A stretch of 6,613 nt of DNA from JAJOKK01 sp965370555. GTDB taxonomy: Bacteria > Bipolaricaulota > Bipolaricaulia > UBA7950 > UBA9294. Positions 1 to 5,120 of this stretch are shown piece by piece (position 1 is the first letter of the stretch; every line of letters begins with the position of its first letter). The position numbers and the translations under genes are program-made. The stretch covers positions 1 to 6,613 of the forward strand of contig CBDUVB010000068.1 in assembly GCA_965370555.1 (NCBI GenBank), written 5' to 3'. The notes beneath the pieces are model-generated. The model was not told the origin of the DNA, searched no databases, and worked only from the letters and a program-made list of their open reading frames with translations.

Positions 1-146
1 ATCCCGCCTGCATTAAAGGCAACTCTTCACGTTCGTTAGTCCACGGATTCAGGTATAAGCCAGAGTCCCCGGATTCGCCAACTGGAGAGTTGTCGCATAC
101 AAGATGAGCATGAAGCGAGGGTGTGCTTCTCGGGGGAGCCTGACGG

Positions 147-230
147 CAGATCTTCATTCTCGGTGTTTATCTACATGCTGTTGAAAGTAGAATACAGCTT
201 GCGGGACGAGTTTTAAACTCGCGAGGTCAC
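147..230 (+). repeat. Repeat copy A, left arm of the 147-365 element
   Basis: This stretch aligns with 2905-2983 downstream in the same orientation. The first 24 aligned bases (148-171 against 2906-2929) match at 22 positions. A gapped middle of about 20 bases follows, then another well-matched block (191-230 against 2945-2983) beginning AATACA and ending TCAC. Both copies keep a CGAG...CTCG hairpin (207-221 here) although the loop bases differ. The similarity runs over about 80 bases, too long for chance, but the copies are clearly diverged. Confidence 0.6.
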
Positions 231-338
231 TCTCCGAATCGGATAGAACTTGGCGTTACGCCTGATGCAATTCCAAAGGAGAGGGGCAGGTATAGGAAGA
301 GGTCATGATCAACCTGCGAGTATCAGTCCCCAGCGAAG

Positions 339-365
339 AAACACCAAGAATAAAGGTCTGACCCC
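339..365 (-). repeat. Right inverted arm of the repeat family
   Basis: This arm begins AAACACCAAGAATAAAGG and ends in GACCCC. Read on the minus strand it matches the outer 22 bases of copy A (147-168) at 19 positions. It also matches the arm of copy B (2905-2926) at 18 of 22. The shared core is an ATTCTTGGTGTTT-like sequence preceded by AGAYCTT. Confidence 0.55.
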
Positions 366-412
366 GGCGTCCTCACGGCGTTCACTCCATCTACTCGTTT
401 GAACTCCCTTCA

Positions 413-1453
413 TCATGCGAGCTCGTGCTTTAGGGAGAGGTTAGTTTTGTGTACGAAAGACCAAGCAAGTATCAGCATCTTCAGGAGGCAGTGTCGCCTA
501 GCCGCAGAGAGCATTGGCCAGTATTGCGAATCCCTAGCACGAAAGAGGAATTCCGGATTATACCTGACTACAGAGGACATGTGGAAGAACAACAGGAAGA
601 TAGGCAGCTCCTCTGGCATGAGCAGGTGTTTGGAGCAGGCAGGCGTCGTGAACGTATCGTTATCCGACAGGTTGTCGTAAATCATAACCGGGTTGAACTG
701 CGCTCTAACGTTCGGAGCGTTATAGTCGGTGCCTTCCGGGAACACGCCACCTACGAATACGTCTGGATTAGCTCTGTCACGTTTGAATTGCAGGAATGCC
801 TTGAAATCGCGTGGCTCGTATTCCCTGCTGCCGCTAGTCCGCCGGTCCAATTGGAGGATACAATTCAAGTGCCCTTTCTTCTTCTTGTTCGGTCGCCAGC
901 CTACCTTAAATGTCTGGATGCAATTCTCTTTGCCTGTCGCAAGCTTGTACTCAGCCCCGATGTTGCTTACGAACGGGTATACCTCCCACATTGCTATTCT
1001 CTTACGGTCAGGAAATTGTTTCCCCGTGAGGGTTTCATAGAAAAGGGGAAAAGCGCCGCCCCTCCTTAGTTCCAGTTGCTCGGTGAGTATGCTTTGACTG
1101 TCCTTCTTGTTTACCGGGTAGACCACGCCGTGCCATCTGTGCGAAGGCAGATCTGCGTGTCTCGGCCCGAGCAGGATGTAAACTTTTGACAGATTAAGGA
1201 TTCCATAGTAAGCTGAAAGGAATGAAAACAGAGGCTCACTGGTGAGTGACCCCCTAATGAAACTGATAGCAGTTCTCATGTGCGGGATGATTTGGCGAGC
1301 CCTATCCTTCGCGGGTCTACCATTGAGTCTGTAGGTTCTATTCAGTACGTCAAGCAGGTATTTCTCAGAGGTCAGGTACTCCAAGAAGCCCAAGAGATCT
1401 GTGATCGGATCGAGTGAAGACACTATGTCTTGATTCTCAGGATACCTGAACAT
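413..1453 (-). CDS. YaaC-like protein of unknown function
   Basis: The protein has 346 residues from the chosen start. It resembles the YaaC family (named after a Bacillus subtilis protein of about 315 residues with no established function). The main clue is the C-terminal part: a hydrophobic helix followed by SSVVRYNPEFLF, the SxxxRYxPE signature I associate with YaaC, and a further long helix. The middle has an HG motif (SHRWHGVVYPV) and a basic stretch with four consecutive lysines. There is no signal peptide or clear membrane segment, so it is probably cytoplasmic. I start at the ATG at 1453 because GGAG lies six bases upstream; an in-frame GTG at 1474 would add seven residues but has no ribosome site. 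It follows the small ribbon-helix-helix gene by 57 bases, probably in one transcript. A role in defence or toxin-antitoxin biology is conceivable but not shown. Confidence 0.7.
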   Translation of the reverse strand: MFRYPENQDIVSSLDPITDLLGFLEYLTSEKYLLDVLNRTYRLNGRPAKDRARQIIPHMRTAISFIRGSLTSEPLFSFLSAYYGILNLSKVYILLGPRHADLPSHRWHGVVYPVNKKDSQSILTEQLELRRGGAFPLFYETLTGKQFPDRKRIAMWEVYPFVSNIGAEYKLATGKENCIQTFKVGWRPNKKKKGHLNCILQLDRRTSGSREYEPRDFKAFLQFKRDRANPDVFVGGVFPEGTDYNAPNVRAQFNPVMIYDNLSDNDTFTTPACSKHLLMPEELPIFLLFFHMSSVVRYNPEFLFRARDSQYWPMLSAARRHCLLKMLILAWSFVHKTNLSLKHELA

Positions 1454-1510
1454 CGGGTTCTCCATTTCTAACACTGATTAGTGTGCTTGCAGGTAACATG
1501 GTACTGTAGC

Positions 1511-1690
1511 CTACCTCGCCCGCCAACATTTCTTCCCTTCCAGAATCGTCTCGACTACCATGTAATTGATCGAGCGGTCCTTCTTATTCCCCAATCTGAT
1601 CAAGCGTTCGACCGGCTTCTCTGCCATCTTTTTCTGTGGGATGTAGATCGACAGTTCATCGAGAATCTCTTTCTTTGCTATGTTTCTCAC
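1511..1690 (-). CDS. Small ribbon-helix-helix (CopG/Arc-type) DNA-binding protein
   Basis: This 59-residue protein follows the ribbon-helix-helix plan. A short strand (ELSIYIPQ, residues 12-19) is followed by helix A (about 23-38, with VERLIRLGNKK). A turn with the typical DRSINY (38-43) leads into helix B (VVETILEG). The pattern 'xRLxxLGxKxDRSxNYxVxExIL' is characteristic of CopG-like repressors and antitoxins, which dimerise and bind DNA through the strand. The start is a GTG at 1690; an in-frame TAG lies seven codons upstream and no other in-frame start exists between them. The ribosome site is weak (GATGATGGG directly before it), so expression could start near-leaderless. A promoter sits just upstream, and the YaaC-like gene follows 57 bases downstream. 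The tail after helix B (CWRAR) is short, so slight C-terminal truncation is possible. It probably regulates its own operon. Confidence 0.62.
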   Translation of the reverse strand: MRNIAKKEILDELSIYIPQKKMAEKPVERLIRLGNKKDRSINYMVVETILEGKKCWRAR

Positions 1691-1714
1691 CCCATCATCT
1701 TTTTTACGCTATAT

Positions 1715-1743
1715 ATCCTAGCATTTATGGTCTTGTTTATCAA
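1715..1743 (-). promoter_or_regulatory. Sigma-70-like promoter for the RHH/YaaC-like operon
   Basis: On the minus strand TTGATA (1743-1738) is followed by a 17-base spacer and TAGGAT (1720-1715). An A/T-rich TATATA overlaps and continues from the -10 region. Transcription would begin near 1708, giving the small RHH gene a leader of under 20 bases. Confidence 0.5.
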
Positions 1744-1745
1744 GA
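1731..1745. promoter_or_regulatory. Candidate operator: inverted repeat over the -35 box
   Basis: TCTTG-TTTAT-CAAGA is a perfect 5-bp inverted repeat. It covers the -35 box of the minus-strand promoter (TTGATA). Read on the plus strand it also presents TTGTTT, 17 bases upstream of a poor TACCCT toward the lipoprotein gene. A dimeric ribbon-helix-helix protein bound here would block the RHH/YaaC-like promoter and might also affect the divergent side. Five-base dyads are common by chance, so position is the main argument. Confidence 0.35.
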
Positions 1746-1778
1746 CGAAAAACATTACCCTGTGAAGGGGTGATAGCG

Positions 1779-2435
1779 GTGAGATTCATGAGACGAATGA
1801 CAGTGGTGTTCCTGGTCACGATGGTCTTAGCTCTGGTAGTCGGATGTAATTTATTTAACAGTCCCCCTGCAGCTGTTTTCACAGCATCGCCCAGCGTAGG
1901 TACCGCACCTCTCACAGTAAACTTCAACGCAAGCGGATCATCCGACGCAGATGGGGAAATCGTCGGTTATGATTGGGATTTTGGAGACGGCAGGGCGGGG
2001 ACTAGCACACCAGCAAGTCATGTCTATCAAGCCACAGGCATCTATACAGTGAGATTGACTGTTCACGATGATGCTGGCGCAAGTGGTCATGCAACCCAGG
2101 ATATCTATATTGCTACGGAAGTTGCTTATGACGATCTTTTTCGCAACAACGAATCTTACATAGGAGGTATTATCTACTTCCGTGGTAAGATAATCCAGGT
2201 TCAAGAACAGCTGTTTGGCGGCTATGTATGGCGAGTAGCGACCGAACGAAACACATACATTGGTTACATAGGCGACATTCTTTGGGTGAATTACGATGGT
2301 CCTCGTTTTCTGGAAGGGGATATCATTGACCTGTGCGGCAAAGTCAAAGGCCTTAGGACATATACTGCCATATTCGGCCAACAAGTGACCATCCCAGAGA
2401 TCGACGCCTTGGGCGTAAGCTTGTATTCCGAATAA
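1779..2435 (+). CDS. PKD-domain lipoprotein with C-terminal OB-like domain
   Basis: This 218-residue exported lipoprotein opens with a basic n-region, a hydrophobic stretch and the lipobox LVVGC. C23 would be lipidated after signal peptidase II cleavage. Residues about 31-112 form a PKD domain (Ig-like beta sandwich): VFTASPSVGTAPLTVNF, then SSDADGEIVGYDWDFGDG, then HVYQATGIYTVRLTV. Residues about 118-206 form a second beta-rich domain (YFRGKIIQVQEQ ... GDIIDLCGKVKG) that looks like an OB fold; that assignment is tentative. PKD domains usually serve protein or carbohydrate contact at the cell surface. The start GTG at 1779 has GGTGAT four bases upstream. ATG at 1788 (with GGTGAG) and GTG at 1770 are alternatives; none changes the lipobox. 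It lies divergent to the RHH/YaaC-like unit and 46 bases before the barrel-like gene, probably co-transcribed with it. Confidence 0.8.
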   Translation: MRFMRRMTVVFLVTMVLALVVGCNLFNSPPAAVFTASPSVGTAPLTVNFNASGSSDADGEIVGYDWDFGDGRAGTSTPASHVYQATGIYTVRLTVHDDAGASGHATQDIYIATEVAYDDLFRNNESYIGGIIYFRGKIIQVQEQLFGGYVWRVATERNTYIGYIGDILWVNYDGPRFLEGDIIDLCGKVKGLRTYTAIFGQQVTIPEIDALGVSLYSE

Positions 2436-2481
2436 GCGAAGTACGTTGTGTGTCGGTCATTACAGGAGGAGATAACACTTT

Positions 2482-2877
2482 ATGAGATTATGGACAATCA
2501 GTATTATGACGATGCTCCTAGTTGTAGTAGCATTGCCCGGTATTGCAACAGCTACGGTCCAACCTGAGCATGTATTCGGTTTTGGAGTCCCCGCATTCGG
2601 AACTTTGCACTATGACGAAGCAAATCAGCTTACCGATGTTAGCGGTTTCAATCTTGCATTGGGTTTTAGCACACGGCATTTCACAGCCAATGGGGGTTTA
2701 CAGCCAGGTAGATTCAATAGCTACACGGGATAGGGAACCTTGCTACTTATCATACCATACATAGAGATTGGAACTTGTTACCCTGTTCTTGTAGGTGGAG
2801 GAGACCAGTACTTGGTTATTGATTTTGGTCTTCTGTACTACTTCATTCCGCGCATCGGAATATCACTGTATTATTAG
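2482..2877 (+). pseudogene. Secreted beta-barrel-like protein interrupted by an in-frame amber codon
   Basis: The gene starts at an ATG with AGGAGGAG about ten bases upstream. It encodes a clear signal peptide (hydrophobic residues 5-21, ATA at 22-24, cleavage expected after A24). The mature part has alternating short strands rich in glycine and aromatics. Translation stops at a TAG at 2731-2733 after 83 residues (ending NSYTG). The same frame continues for 47 more codons to TAG at 2875-2877. The continuation has the same style, with GTLLLIPYIEIG, YLVIDFGLLYYFIP and a final GISLYY. A terminal aromatic on a last amphipathic strand is typical of outer-membrane barrels. TAG could derive from TGG (Trp) by one change. 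I therefore call a pseudogene; readthrough or sequencing error are alternatives. At 107 mature residues it would be a small barrel, or an internally deleted one. I do not recognise the family. Confidence 0.6.
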
Positions 2878-2882
2878 TGATA
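2861..2882. promoter_or_regulatory. Perfect 7-bp inverted repeat at the end of the barrel gene
   Basis: TATCACT (2861-2867) and AGTGATA (2876-2882) are exact reverse complements separated by eight A/T-rich bases. The repeat spans the final TAG of the barrel-like frame. As RNA it would form a weak hairpin, and no run of U follows, so it is a poor intrinsic terminator. It could instead be a protein-binding site upstream of the 3013 gene. Confidence 0.3.
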
Positions 2883-2904
2883 GGTACCAAAAAGAGATCA
2901 TGTT

Positions 2905-2983
2905 AAGATCTTCCTTCTTGGTGTTTATCGAACTACTGAGAAGAAATACACTTTGCGGAACGAGCTTAGACTCGAGGGTTCAC
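2905..2983 (+). repeat. Repeat copy B, diverged solo copy of the 147-230 repeat
   Basis: It starts AAGATCTTCCTTCTTGGTG and aligns along its whole length with 147-230, including the CGAG...CTCG hairpin (2961-2974 here). One gap of about four bases lies in the middle (after position 2936). No matching inverted arm is visible to its right before 3900, so it looks like a one-ended remnant. It ends about 30 bases before the HNH-like gene and may hold that gene's leader or promoter. Confidence 0.55.
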
Positions 2984-2996
2984 CTTGATGAGCTCC

Positions 2997-3002
2997 AGGA
3001 GG
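2997..3002 (+). promoter_or_regulatory. Ribosome binding site deciding a TTG start
   Basis: AGGAGG is a full Shine-Dalgarno match. It lies ten bases before the TTG at 3013, which is the only in-frame start after the TGA at 2989-2991. An out-of-frame ATG at 3006 is only three bases from the motif and would give a different reading frame; it is too close to be favoured. Confidence 0.5.
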
Positions 3003-3012
3003 CGGATGGCTC

Positions 3013-3807
3013 TTGAGAAGAGAGGCGCGCACGAAAGCTACTGGGTACAGCCATCCTGGTTGCTATGCAAATGTGCTTTCTGACTGCTCACCAGAACTCT
3101 CCAAAGAGCATTGGGTATCAAGATCGATTCTTGACCTTCTTGGCGATGTTCACGTGATCTCGAATGCCAGTTGGGTCCCGCCAGGAGCCCAAAGCAAGCC
3201 ACTGCGCTCCAAGGCGCTTGGCTCCAGAATCCTGTGTAAGCGGCACAACGAGATGTTGTCCGACATTGATGCCAAAGCCAAGGCCTTCTTAGAGCAGGTT
3301 ATATGGGCATTCTCTGAAAGCTCGGTTGCTCTTCCAGATCGTAGGGTAACAATAGACGGCGATGCTCTTGAACTTTGGGTATTGAAAGCGTGCTGTGGCC
3401 TCTTCGTTTCAGGCGAACTGTTCGTTCAGGGTAGGCAGACTAAGTACAGTCTTCCTGTTGAGTGGCTGCAAATCCTCTTCCAGGATGCTCCGTGGCCGCG
3501 CGATACAGGTCTTCACATCCTTTCTGTGAGGGCAATTCCGCAGCGAAGCTTTGCCATAGGACCGGTCTTCGTCAATGACGGTACGACACTTGCGGGCGGG
3601 GGGATCGAGCTATACGGGATCAATTTGTTCATACTGATGGATCTGGCCTGCGGTAGGCAACTAATGGAGACAGGGAAGAAAAAGGTGTCCCCTGCCACGT
3701 ACCGTCCTGGCAGCATCGATATCGTGACCAGAACTCACAAGACTACGATCGAATTGCAGTGGAAGACCTGGCAGCCGACACAAAGCGTTAAGTACCATTA
3801 CGAATAG
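3013..3807 (+). CDS. HNH-nuclease-like protein of unknown function
   Basis: The protein has 264 residues. Its N-terminal third carries an HNH-like arrangement: C17 and C25 (GCYANVLSDCS), then SKEHWVSRSIL with E32-H33, then LCKRHN with C75, H78 and N79, then LSDIDAKAK. This matches zinc-ribbon-stabilised HNH (beta-beta-alpha metal) nucleases, where the first His and the later Asn/His serve catalysis and the Cys/His hold zinc. The remaining about 170 residues are beta-rich (repeated strands such as HILSVRAIP, SFAIGPVFV, IELYGINLFIL, TTIELQWKTW) and I do not recognise them. There is no signal peptide. The start is a TTG with AGGAGG ten bases upstream. It is apparently monocistronic and convergent with the M20 gene. 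Whether it cuts DNA, and whether it belongs to a mobile element or a defence system, cannot be told; no partner methylase or phage gene is adjacent. Confidence 0.6.
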   Translation: MRREARTKATGYSHPGCYANVLSDCSPELSKEHWVSRSILDLLGDVHVISNASWVPPGAQSKPLRSKALGSRILCKRHNEMLSDIDAKAKAFLEQVIWAFSESSVALPDRRVTIDGDALELWVLKACCGLFVSGELFVQGRQTKYSLPVEWLQILFQDAPWPRDTGLHILSVRAIPQRSFAIGPVFVNDGTTLAGGGIELYGINLFILMDLACGRQLMETGKKKVSPATYRPGSIDIVTRTHKTTIELQWKTWQPTQSVKYHYE

Positions 3808-3912
3808 CAAACGGGATACACGCTTTGCCCTTGCACTAAGATCAATAACGGTGAGGTTACCATGGCTCGAACTTCTGTTCGAAGGCTCTCGGTACGATTG
3901 CTTCGAATACAC
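3808..3912. other. Boundary spacer between convergent genes
   Basis: These 105 bases separate the low-GC accessory side from the GC-rich operon. I see no tRNA, direct-repeat attachment site or U-tract terminator. They hold the palindrome at 3867-3882. They also hold an ATG at 3862 with a fair ribosome site (GGTGAGG, five bases before it). That frame continues to 4176, mostly antisense to the M20 gene, and its protein looks like nothing known, so I do not call it a gene. Confidence 0.5.
3867..3882. promoter_or_regulatory. Palindrome matching the Gram-positive SOS (LexA) box
   Basis: TCGAAC-TTCT-GTTCGA is a perfect 6-bp inverted repeat with a 4-base centre. It fits the CGAAC-N4-GTTCG consensus of Bacillus LexA (DinR) and the extended form in actinobacteria. 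It lies between the 3' ends of two convergent genes, with no good gene downstream on either strand. A weak intrinsic hairpin or chance is therefore equally possible; no U-run follows. Confidence 0.3.
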
Positions 3913-5082
3913 CTAACCGGACCCGAACTCCTCCTTCGCACTCTCCATCAGCTCGGGATCGGTGAACAGGTCGATCGTGGTCATCGCCATCGCTTTGGCG
4001 GCGATGAGGATCACCTCTTCCCCGCGCTTCGATGCCGAGGCTTCGGCGAATTCGCGCGAGTGGCCGGCGACTTCATCCCCACAAATCTGGATGTAGGCGT
4101 GAATCGAGGGAACGACTTGGCTGACGTCCCCCATGTCGGTCGATCCCTGACCGCTTCCTACAGGGGGGGGATTTAGCGGCTCGCCCAAGCTTTCCAGGTT
4201 GCGTACAAATGCATCGCCGATGGCGCGATTCGGTTTCATCGCCTTGTACGAGTGGCCAACGCTATTAAACACCATCTTCGCACCGGTGGCGAGGGCCGCT
4301 CCTTCCGCGCAAGCTCGCAGCTTTTCCAGGAGTTCATCACGGTATGCGTTCCCCGGGGCGCGTACGTAGAAGCAGGCTGCAGCGTGCTCGGGGACGATGT
4401 TCGGCTTCGCTCCACCGTCGGTGATGATCCCGTGGATGCGTGCACCGTCCTCTATATGCTGGCGCAGGGCGTTGATCCCGTTGAACGTCTGAATCACCGC
4501 GTCGAGGGCGTTGATCCCTTTCTCCGGTGAACCTGAGGCGTGGGACGCCTTCCCGGTGAACTCGATCTCAACCTCGGTGATCGCTAGGCTCCCACGGTCG
4601 ACCACGGTATGAGAAGAGGGGTGGAACATCATTGCAGCGTCGATTTCCCCGAACAGGCCGGCGTCGACCATCTTTACCTTCCCACCGCCGCCCTCTTCCC
4701 CGGGGGTGCCGAAGAAGATGAGCTTGCCAGGAAGATCCTTCTTGACTGCTCCCACGGCGAGGGCTGCTCCCAGACCGGCGGCGGCGATCAGGTTGTGTCC
4801 GCAGGCGTGCCCGAGCTCGGGCAGGGCGTCGTACTCCCCAAGGATCGCCACGGTCGGACCGTCGCTCTTTGCTGGGTGAACCGCAGAAATCGCTGTTTCG
4901 AGATCCGCTACCCCCAACTCGACTGTGAATCCCGCCGCCTCTAGCTTCCCGGCGAGAAGCTTCGATGCTCTGAACTCCTCGAATTTCAGTTCGGGATGGT
5001 TGTAGATCTCCCGACTCACCGCGATCAGTTGATCGGCGATCTCATCGACGCGCGCGCAAGCCTTCTCTTTCCATGTGTTCAT
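3913..5082 (-). CDS. M20-family amidohydrolase (AbgB / PM20D2-like)
   Basis: This 389-residue protein is full length for M20D-type zinc amidohydrolases. These remove an acyl or aminoacyl group from an amino acid, or split p-aminobenzoyl-glutamate or dipeptides; the exact substrate is not predictable here. Visible motifs are GEYDALPELGHACGHN (83-97, with H92 and the CGHN at 94-97), GTPGEEGGGG (E129-E130, catalytic base and metal ligand), MFHPSS (H154), the dimerisation-lid start FTGKASHA (H181), and the last metal-ligand region ending AGHSREF (H341). No signal peptide is present, so it is cytoplasmic. The ATG at 5082 has AAGGAG five bases upstream. It follows the GltA-like gene by 38 bases without a terminator and is probably the last gene of that operon. 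A recycling role, feeding glutamate or other amino acids, is an inference. The family call is firm; the substrate is open. Confidence 0.88.
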   Translation of the reverse strand: MNTWKEKACARVDEIADQLIAVSREIYNHPELKFEEFRASKLLAGKLEAAGFTVELGVADLETAISAVHPAKSDGPTVAILGEYDALPELGHACGHNLIAAAGLGAALAVGAVKKDLPGKLIFFGTPGEEGGGGKVKMVDAGLFGEIDAAMMFHPSSHTVVDRGSLAITEVEIEFTGKASHASGSPEKGINALDAVIQTFNGINALRQHIEDGARIHGIITDGGAKPNIVPEHAAACFYVRAPGNAYRDELLEKLRACAEGAALATGAKMVFNSVGHSYKAMKPNRAIGDAFVRNLESLGEPLNPPPVGSGQGSTDMGDVSQVVPSIHAYIQICGDEVAGHSREFAEASASKRGEEVILIAAKAMAMTTIDLFTDPELMESAKEEFGSG

Positions 5083-5120
5083 CCGTACTCCTTAAGAAAC
5101 CAAGCAATCCCGGTGCACTC

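Larger units (their letters stand above)
147..365. mobile_element. Small inverted-repeat-bounded element (MITE- or REP-like relic)
   Basis: The left arm 147-168 and the reverse complement of the right arm 339-360 agree at 19 of 22 positions; all three differences are C/T transitions. The right arm continues outward into GACCCC (360-365). The GGTCTGACCCC-type end recalls motifs that I remember flanking REP-associated tyrosine transposase (TnpA-REP, Y1 family) genes, but that memory is unverified. The roughly 170-base interior has no transposase and no convincing ORF. It has a hairpin CGAGTT-TTA-AACTCG at 207-221. The arms plus non-coding interior suggest a non-autonomous or decayed element. 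No target-site duplication is evident outside the arms. Confidence 0.45.
1..412. other. Gene-poor region with repeat debris
   Basis: I find no convincing gene in these 412 bases. Three short frames stay open near the left edge: plus 3-104, plus 40-213 and minus 157-2 running off the edge. None has a good ribosome site or a recognisable protein signature, and they contradict one another. A small hairpin CAACT-GGAG-AGTTG lies at 79-92. The main structure is the inverted-repeat-bounded segment at 147-360. I see no tRNA, rRNA or clear terminator for the minus-strand gene ending at 413. Confidence 0.6.

Noticed and set aside
201..235. tRNA-like anticodon stem-loop (CGAG-TTTTAAA-CTCG) in repeat copy A
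   Set aside because: The stem and 7-base loop look like an anticodon arm, but there is no D-arm, no GTTCRANTC T-arm and no acceptor stem at the right distances; the diverged copy B has a 6-base loop.
449..1069. Long plus-strand open frame of 206 codons
   Set aside because: It is antisense to the YaaC-like gene, whose protein has recognisable motifs, a ribosome site and an upstream promoter; the plus frame has none of these.
1733..1761. Plus-strand promoter TTGTTT-17-TACCCT for the lipoprotein gene
   Set aside because: The -10 box is poor and the start point would fall only about ten bases before the start codon; the true promoter of that gene is not clear.
1481..1765. Plus-strand open frame of 94 codons with a hydrophobic end
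   Set aside because: It overlaps the small RHH gene on the other strand and its promoter; the apparent hydrophobic tail is the T-rich intergenic DNA, and there is no good ribosome site.
2795..3016. Plus-strand frame of 73 codons between the barrel-like and HNH-like genes
   Set aside because: It reads across the barrel-like gene's end in another frame and through repeat copy B; the equivalent frame in copy A is broken by a stop and the gap, so it is not conserved as protein.
3862..4176. Plus-strand frame beginning MARTSVRR with a fair ribosome site
   Set aside because: Most of it is antisense to the well-supported M20 gene and its arginine- and leucine-rich product is typical of GC-rich antisense frames.
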